Below are positions 30,540 through 34,572 of a DNA stretch of 34,572 bases, one piece after another. The notes under the pieces were generated by a model. It had not been told where the DNA came from, did no database searches, and saw nothing but the letters and a program-made list of their open reading frames with translations. Position numbers and translations under genes: made by a program. Source of the DNA: an uncultured beta proteobacterium (GTDB lineage: Bacteria; Pseudomonadota; Gammaproteobacteria; Burkholderiales; Burkholderiaceae_C); the NCBI GenBank assembly GCA_903828665.1, contig CAIKMZ010000099.1, forward strand, positions 1 through 34,572, written 5' to 3'. Position 1 is the stretch's first letter. Each line of letters starts with the position of its first letter.

Positions 30540-31670
30540 ATGCTTGAAAGTTCAAAATCAGCGACGGCATCCGCTTTTGCCGACTCCGCACACCACCAGC
30601 CGCCGGTGTCGGGCATGCACGAGTTGGACCTGAAGCAGAATTTGCGCTTGCGCCGCTTCTACATGGCGGTTGCCACGTATGTGGCCTGTGGCTTGTTGGT
30701 ACAGGGATGTGCCTGGTTGGGTTACATGCCCGCCTGGGTGCCGGTTTGGTGGGCCTTTGGGTTCGGCCTGGTCAACCTGGCGCTGTTTCTGATCTTTCGC
30801 TTCGGCTGGAACCTGATGGTGCGTGACCCAAGCCTGACCGAGGCGCAACTGTTGGTCTCGATGTTCGCCGTCATGGTGCTGGTTTACAACGCAGTCGAGG
30901 CGCGCGGCACCTTCCTGATGCTGTTTCCTGTGCCGCTGCTGTTTGGGGTGCTGCGTCTGCGCGTGCACCAGATGGCACGCGTGGGCGCGGTGGGTCTGGT
31001 GGGTTATGCGGGCGTGATCGGGTTGCTGCTTCGCAACCACCCGGATCGCGTTCTGCTGCCCGTCGAATTGATGAACCTGCTGGCGTTGGCGGGGGTCATG
31101 GGCTTCGTTTGCCTGATGGGAGGCTATATCAGCCGGGTCAGGGCCGAGTTGTCGCGATCTTTGTTGACGATCCGGGACATGGCGCAACACGACTCACTCA
31201 CCGGTGTGTTCAACCGCCGGCACCTGATAGAGACCATGCGCCATCAGGTCATGCGCTGTGAACGCAATCTGTGCCACGGGTTTGCCCTGTGCATGATCGA
31301 CCTGGACCACTTCAAGAGGATCAACGACACCCTGGGGCATCCTGTGGGCGACGAAGTATTGGTCGCGGTCGCCAAACGCATCGGCGATTCGATCCGTGCG
31401 GTGGACTACCTTGCCCGATATGGCGGAGAGGAGTTTGTGGTGCTGGTGGAGGGCAGCAGCATCGAAACGGCCTTGACCGTCTGTGAACGCATGCGTGTGG
31501 GCATCGCGGACCTGCTGCTTCCAGCGCTGGGAGCGCTGCCCATTCGGGTGTCGATCGGCCTGGCGGCTTACGTTGCCGGCGACAGCGACGCGACCTTGCT
31601 GGAACGTGCTGACAGAAGCTTGTACCTGGCCAAAAAGGCCGGTCGCAACTGTATCCATGTGGAAGCCTAG
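30540..31670 (+). CDS. Membrane-bound diguanylate cyclase (GGDEF)
   Basis: A 376-aa protein with six predicted membrane helices (about residues 40-63, 66-88, 102-120, 124-140, 148-164 and 176-196) followed by a GGDEF domain (about 212-376). The active-site loop is GGEEF at 295-299, an accepted active variant. The product-inhibition site RxxD (Arg286-Asp289) lies exactly five residues before it, so feedback by c-di-GMP is likely. DSLTGVFNRRH and MIDLDHFKRINDTLGH are the substrate and metal parts. It should make c-di-GMP from GTP in response to an unknown membrane signal. It is divergent from trmL, 112 bp apart, and convergent with the UspA gene. Confidence 0.93.
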   Translation: MLESSKSATASAFADSAHHQPPVSGMHELDLKQNLRLRRFYMAVATYVACGLLVQGCAWLGYMPAWVPVWWAFGFGLVNLALFLIFRFGWNLMVRDPSLTEAQLLVSMFAVMVLVYNAVEARGTFLMLFPVPLLFGVLRLRVHQMARVGAVGLVGYAGVIGLLLRNHPDRVLLPVELMNLLALAGVMGFVCLMGGYISRVRAELSRSLLTIRDMAQHDSLTGVFNRRHLIETMRHQVMRCERNLCHGFALCMIDLDHFKRINDTLGHPVGDEVLVAVAKRIGDSIRAVDYLARYGGEEFVVLVEGSSIETALTVCERMRVGIADLLLPALGALPIRVSIGLAAYVAGDSDATLLERADRSLYLAKKAGRNCIHVEA

Positions 31671-31727
31671 GCGCAAGGCGCAGCGCGCGCGTCTGTCCTG
31701 GCGCCGTGAACCGACCGCCTGCAGCGC

Positions 31728-32168
31728 CTACTTGGCCAGCAGCACCGGCACCGGCGACTGATGGACCACGCGCTGCGCGACCGAGCCCATGAATACGCTG
31801 CCCAGGGCGCCCATGCCGCGCGTGCCCATCGCAATCTGGTTCACCTTGCGTTCCTTGGCAACGCGCACGATCTCATCGGCGATCACGCCATTGGCGCGCT
31901 CCGGGTCGGCAAGCCGCAGTCCCTGCGCCCTGGCCAGGTCCGTGGCCTTGCCCAGCGTCAAGTCCTGCTGGCGCCTTTGCTCCTCCTCGACCTTCTGCAT
32001 CGCGACATAGCTGTAGTCAGCAGAGAAGGCCGGCTCCAGGAAAATATTGGGGCTGACGCAGATCAGGCACGCCTGCACATCGAGGCCGGAGCGGACCATC
32101 TCGCCGACGGTCTCGATCGCGCGGTTGGCCAGATCGGATCCGTCCACCGCAATCAGTATCTTCAACAT
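31728..32168 (-). CDS. Universal stress protein (UspA family)
   Basis: A 146-aa protein. It starts MLKILIAVDGSDLANRA, with the family's first strand and Asp, and ends with the ATP-binding signature MGTRGMGALGSVFMGSVAQRVVHQSPVPVLL (G-x2-G-x9-G-S), so it belongs to the nucleotide-binding subgroup. AGGAGG lies before the ATG at 32168. Last member of a stress group with Hsp20 and a DegP-like protease on the same strand; a strong terminator precedes it, so it probably has its own promoter or relies on read-through. Confidence 0.92.
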   Translation of the reverse strand: MLKILIAVDGSDLANRAIETVGEMVRSGLDVQACLICVSPNIFLEPAFSADYSYVAMQKVEEEQRRQQDLTLGKATDLARAQGLRLADPERANGVIADEIVRVAKERKVNQIAMGTRGMGALGSVFMGSVAQRVVHQSPVPVLLAK

Positions 32169-32192
32169 AGGTCCTCCTGCTCTGCATTGGTG

Positions 32193-32229
32193 AAAAACAG
32201 CAGCCCGGCTCCATCCCGAACCGGACTGC
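32193..32229 (-). terminator. Intrinsic terminator after hsp20
   Basis: On the minus strand a 12-bp stem (with two G-U pairs) forms between 32218-32229 and 32200-32211, with a six-base loop at 32212-32217, and the run TGTTTTTC follows (T5 at 32193-32197). It lies 12 bp after the hsp20 stop codon, so it should end that transcript before the UspA gene, whose ribosome site starts about 20 bp further on. Confidence 0.8.
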
Positions 32230-32241
32230 CTGGTTGCGCTG

Positions 32242-32685
32242 TCACTGGATGGCGATCCGCTTCGCGGCGGCCGTGGCCTTCTTGGGCAGCTCAAGCGTCA
32301 GGACGCCGTCTTCGTACTTGGCCGTGACCTTCGCTTCGTCGACATCCTGCGCCAGCGAGAAGGTGCGCGACACCGCGCCTTCCCAGCGCTCGCTGCGCAG
32401 CACCTTGCCGCCGCTCTCCTTGGTTTCCTTCTCCTTCTTGGCCTCGGCGTCGATCTGGATGACATTGCCGTCGATGCGCACATTGATGTTGTCCTTCTTG
32501 ACGCCCGGTATGTCGGCGCGGACCTTGTACAGGCCGTCGGATTCCGTGACATCGAGCTTGATGTCGAGGGACCCGTCTTCCATGGCTTTTCGCATGGGCG
32601 CCATGAATCGGCTGAACATGGAATCAAACGGATCGCTCAGTGCGGGCTCGAACAAGCGCGGCTCAAACAAACGCAATTTGCTCAT
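32242..32685 (-). CDS. Small heat-shock protein (Hsp20/alpha-crystallin)
   Basis: A 147-aa chaperone. The alpha-crystallin domain spans about residues 40-130 with IKLDVTESDGLYKVRADIPGVKKDNINVRIDG, and the C-terminal part has YEDGVLTLELPKK, the conserved 'A.(x)GVL.(v/L)P' box; the short tail ends RIAIQ, whose I-A-I should serve as the I-x-I oligomer motif. The N-terminal arm contains a tandem RLFEP/RLFEP repeat at 5-14, reflected in the DNA. AAGGAG lies before the ATG at 32685. It would hold unfolding proteins for refolding. Followed by an intrinsic terminator; upstream lie 118 bp that end at the degP stop. Confidence 0.94.
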   Translation of the reverse strand: MSKLRLFEPRLFEPALSDPFDSMFSRFMAPMRKAMEDGSLDIKLDVTESDGLYKVRADIPGVKKDNINVRIDGNVIQIDAEAKKEKETKESGGKVLRSERWEGAVSRTFSLAQDVDEAKVTAKYEDGVLTLELPKKATAAAKRIAIQ

Positions 32686-32728
32686 GAGGACTACTCCTTT
32701 TTTTTGAAAGTATCAAGGGACTGCCTGC

Positions 32729-32756
32729 ATGGGGTTGCGCGCAATCCGCCGATCAG
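32729..32756 (-). promoter_or_regulatory. Possible heat-shock (sigma-32-like) promoter for hsp20
   Basis: On the minus strand CCCCAT (32729-32734) matches the sigma-32 -10 core. CTGATC (32751-32756) is a poor match to the CTTGAA -35 with 16 nt between. It lies 44 bp before the hsp20 ATG. The -10 is suggestive, the -35 is weak. Confidence 0.3.
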
Positions 32757-32803
32757 ACTACAGAGCTTCGCGGCGGACGCCTTGCGAGTTGTCAATGGCG
32801 GCA

Positions 32804-34303
32804 TCAGTCCAGTTCCACCGGCACAAAGATGCGCTCGCCATCGCGTAGGATCAGCAGGGCGATGCGCCTGGGCTTGCTGCTGATGACGGCACGCACCTGG
32901 TCCACCGAGTGCACGGCCACGCCATTGATCGACAGCAGCACATCGCCGGGCACGACGCCCGCGCGCGCGGCCGCGCCGGCCACGCCTTCGATCAGAAGAC
33001 CGGCCTTGAGATGCAGGCGGGCCTGTTCATCGAACGCGAGGGCGCGCAGCTTGAGACCGAGCTGACCGGGCTCGGCCCGGGCGTCGCGCGGCTGCGGCGT
33101 CTTCGCCCCGTCCTCGGAGCGCCCGAGCTTGACCGTGACTTCGCGTGCCGCCTTGTCACGCCAGACCTTCAGGCGCACGGTTTCGCCCGGTGTGGCCAGG
33201 CTGATGCGGCTGCTCAGGTCGCCGGAACGCACGACCGCCTCACCCTGCACTTCGGTGATGATGTCGCCCGCTTTGAGGCCGGCCGCCGCAGCGGCACTGT
33301 CGGGCGCCACATTGGCGATCAGGGCGCCGTCCGGAGGGCTCAGGCCGAACGACTCGGCCAGGCCCTGGTTCAGGTCCTGCACCGTGACGCCAAGCCGCGC
33401 GTGCGATGCATGTCCGCTGGCGAGGATCTGGTCCTTGACCTTCAGCGCCACATTGATCGGGATCGCAAACGACAGGCCCTGGAAGCCGCCGGACTGCGAA
33501 TAGATCTGCGCGTTGATGCCGACGACGGCGCCGCTGCCATCGAACAGCGGCCCGCCCGAATTGCCTGGATTGACGGCCGCATCGGTCTGGATGAAGGGAA
33601 CGGACGCGTCGCCGGGCAGCGAGCGCCCCTTGGCGCTCACGATGCCTTGCGTGGCGGTCTGCTCGAAGCCGAACGGCGAACCAATGGCCAGCACCGGATC
33701 TCCCACCTGCAACTGCTGCGCATCGCCCAGGCGCACGACCGGCAGGCCCTTGGCATCGATGCGCAGGACGGCGATGTCGGTGGCCGCATCCGAGCCGAGG
33801 ACCTTGGCCGAAAACTCGCGCCGGTCGCTGAGCTTGACGGTGACCTCCTTGGCTTCGCGCACCACATGCGCGTTGGTCAGGATCAGCCCGTCGCTGGCGA
33901 TGATGAAGCCCGAGCCCAGACTCCGGAACGGGACGGCGTCACCGCGCCCCTGGCGCGGCACGCGCAGCTGAAATCCCGGCAGACCGCGGAAGAACTGGAA
34001 GAACGGGTCATCGAGGTCGAACGGCATTTCAGCCGAACTGCCTGCATGCTGGCCCGCCACCGTGACGCCGACCACGGCCGGGCCTGCCTGCTGCACGATG
34101 GCGCGGTAGTTGGGCGTGACCCCGGGCGGAATCGCCGGCAGCGTGGATGCTGGCGGTGCGCCGGCCAGCGCCGTTGCAGAGGCGCTGCCGGATGTGCTCT
34201 CCTTGGCCAGCCGGTCGGCCGGTTTCAGGTTAAAGGCAGCGGACGTTGCCGCGGCGATCAGGGCGATCGCGCCCAAAGTCAGTACCCAGTTTTTCGTCTT
34301 CAT
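32804..34303 (-). CDS. DegP/HtrA-family periplasmic serine endoprotease
   Basis: A 499-aa Do-family protease. A hydrophobic N-terminus (about 6-24) acts as signal peptide. The trypsin-like domain has His146 (LTNAHVV), Asp176 (AATDIAVLRID) and Ser249 (PGNSGGPLFDGSGA); all three are present. The segment FFQFFRGLPGFQLRVPRQG at about 101-119 is the LA-loop region. Two PDZ domains follow (about 305-390 and 410-499: LGVTVQDLNQGLAESFGL, VAPDSAAAAAGLKAGDIITEV; then GVAGAAARAGVVPGDVLLSINGV). It degrades or chaperones misfolded envelope proteins. AGGAAAGGGA precedes the ATG at 34303. Encoded upstream of hsp20 and UspA on the same strand. Confidence 0.95.
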   Translation of the reverse strand: MKTKNWVLTLGAIALIAAATSAAFNLKPADRLAKESTSGSASATALAGAPPASTLPAIPPGVTPNYRAIVQQAGPAVVGVTVAGQHAGSSAEMPFDLDDPFFQFFRGLPGFQLRVPRQGRGDAVPFRSLGSGFIIASDGLILTNAHVVREAKEVTVKLSDRREFSAKVLGSDAATDIAVLRIDAKGLPVVRLGDAQQLQVGDPVLAIGSPFGFEQTATQGIVSAKGRSLPGDASVPFIQTDAAVNPGNSGGPLFDGSGAVVGINAQIYSQSGGFQGLSFAIPINVALKVKDQILASGHASHARLGVTVQDLNQGLAESFGLSPPDGALIANVAPDSAAAAAGLKAGDIITEVQGEAVVRSGDLSSRISLATPGETVRLKVWRDKAAREVTVKLGRSEDGAKTPQPRDARAEPGQLGLKLRALAFDEQARLHLKAGLLIEGVAGAAARAGVVPGDVLLSINGVAVHSVDQVRAVISSKPRRIALLILRDGERIFVPVELD

Positions 34304-34394
34304 GGTCAATCCCTTTCCTCGTGGCGGGATGCAGCTGCGGCTGCTGCAAGCGGACGCATTCGAAAGCCAGGGCCGCACCGGTTTGCAGCAGGAC

Positions 34395-34496
34395 GCACCT
34401 GCACCGCAGGTGCAATGAAATGATAGAAAATTGATATCGGGGCGGCTTGCGAATACACAAGCGCGCCAGGCCTGGAAAACTGGCCTTGACGGCCAG
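34395..34496. promoter_or_regulatory. Upstream region of degP with four inverted repeats
   Basis: No gene is supported in 34304-34572, which is mostly promoter space for degP. It holds GCACCTGC/GCAGGTGC (34395-34413, 3-bp loop), GCTTG-N8-CAAGC (34445-34462), the palindrome CCAGGCCTGG (34466-34475) and CTGGCC/GGCCAG (34480-34496, 5-bp loop). On the minus strand TATCAT near 34417-34428 could be a -10 box without a clear -35. The first repeat lies about 92-110 bp before the ATG and could be an operator or a leader hairpin. Confidence 0.35.
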
Positions 34497-34572
34497 GCGC
34501 CGACGATTCGGTTGCGGGCTTGATTAATCGCAAACCGTGCGCTGCCGCAAGGCCAAGAATCCGTCTGTGCAA

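Noticed and set aside
34306..34572. Minus-strand frame of 88 codons upstream of degP
   Set aside because: Runs off the window edge, is Ala/Arg-rich without motifs and overlaps the promoter region with inverted repeats.
1..34572. tRNA, rRNA, CRISPR array, phage or integrase genes
   Set aside because: No cloverleaf with CCA end, rRNA-like stretch, regularly spaced direct repeats or integrase motif was found on either strand by eye.

Overview
The window is high-GC, densely packed bacterial chromosome with short gaps and many 1-4 bp gene overlaps. The gene set (DUF1841 protein, PcaF-type thiolase, TrmL, TauE-type permease, Spy/CpxR/CpxA-like trio, DegP-like protease with an alkaline C-terminal PDZ region) suggests a betaproteobacterium, most likely Burkholderiales and perhaps Comamonadaceae-like. 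That placement is inference from protein character, not from a marker gene. I see no rRNA, tRNA, CRISPR array, transposase or phage gene.

Layout. (1) 1-881: the tail of a probable fatty-acid desaturase and an orphan ParA-like ATPase. (2) 901-3445, minus strand: a lipoprotein of the Spy/CpxP family, an OmpR-type regulator and a sensor kinase, in the order chaperone-regulator-kinase; this looks like an envelope-stress system. (3) 3553-11853, minus strand: seven genes that read as one transcription unit: an outer-membrane channel of the phenol MetA type, a tandem DsbA/HCCA-isomerase-like protein, a small membrane protein, an AtsA-like sulfatase, a predicted beta-propeller protein, a metallo-beta-lactamase-fold hydrolase and an anaerobic sulfatase-maturating radical SAM enzyme. 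(4) 12107-12730, plus strand: a TetR regulator divergent from the channel gene, with a perfect 20-bp palindrome in the shared control region. (5) 12863-25624, minus strand: ten tightly spaced genes from fadD down to an acyl-CoA dehydrogenase, including a second sulfatase and a block (FabG4-like reductase, MaoC hydratase, thiolase, FadE5-like dehydrogenase) that matches the content of the mycobacterial htdX-fabG4-fadA2-fadE5 locus. (6) 25736-31670: ordinary genes (GNAT, DUF1841, pcaF-type thiolase, TauE permease, zinc-ribbon membrane protein with HEAGH, MaoC hydratase, trmL, diguanylate cyclase). (7) 31728-34303, minus strand: a stress group of UspA, Hsp20 and DegP/HtrA.

The most interesting part is regions 3-5. 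Together they look like an accessory catabolic locus for a sulfated, probably acyl- or alkyl-bearing compound: entry through the outer-membrane channel, periplasmic desulfation by sulfatases activated by the anSME, CoA activation by FadD and a dedicated beta-oxidation set. Both sulfatases depart from consensus at key sites: one has Asn where the catalytic His of KWHLG should be, the other has CTVSR in place of CxPxR. The substrate cannot be read from the sequence.
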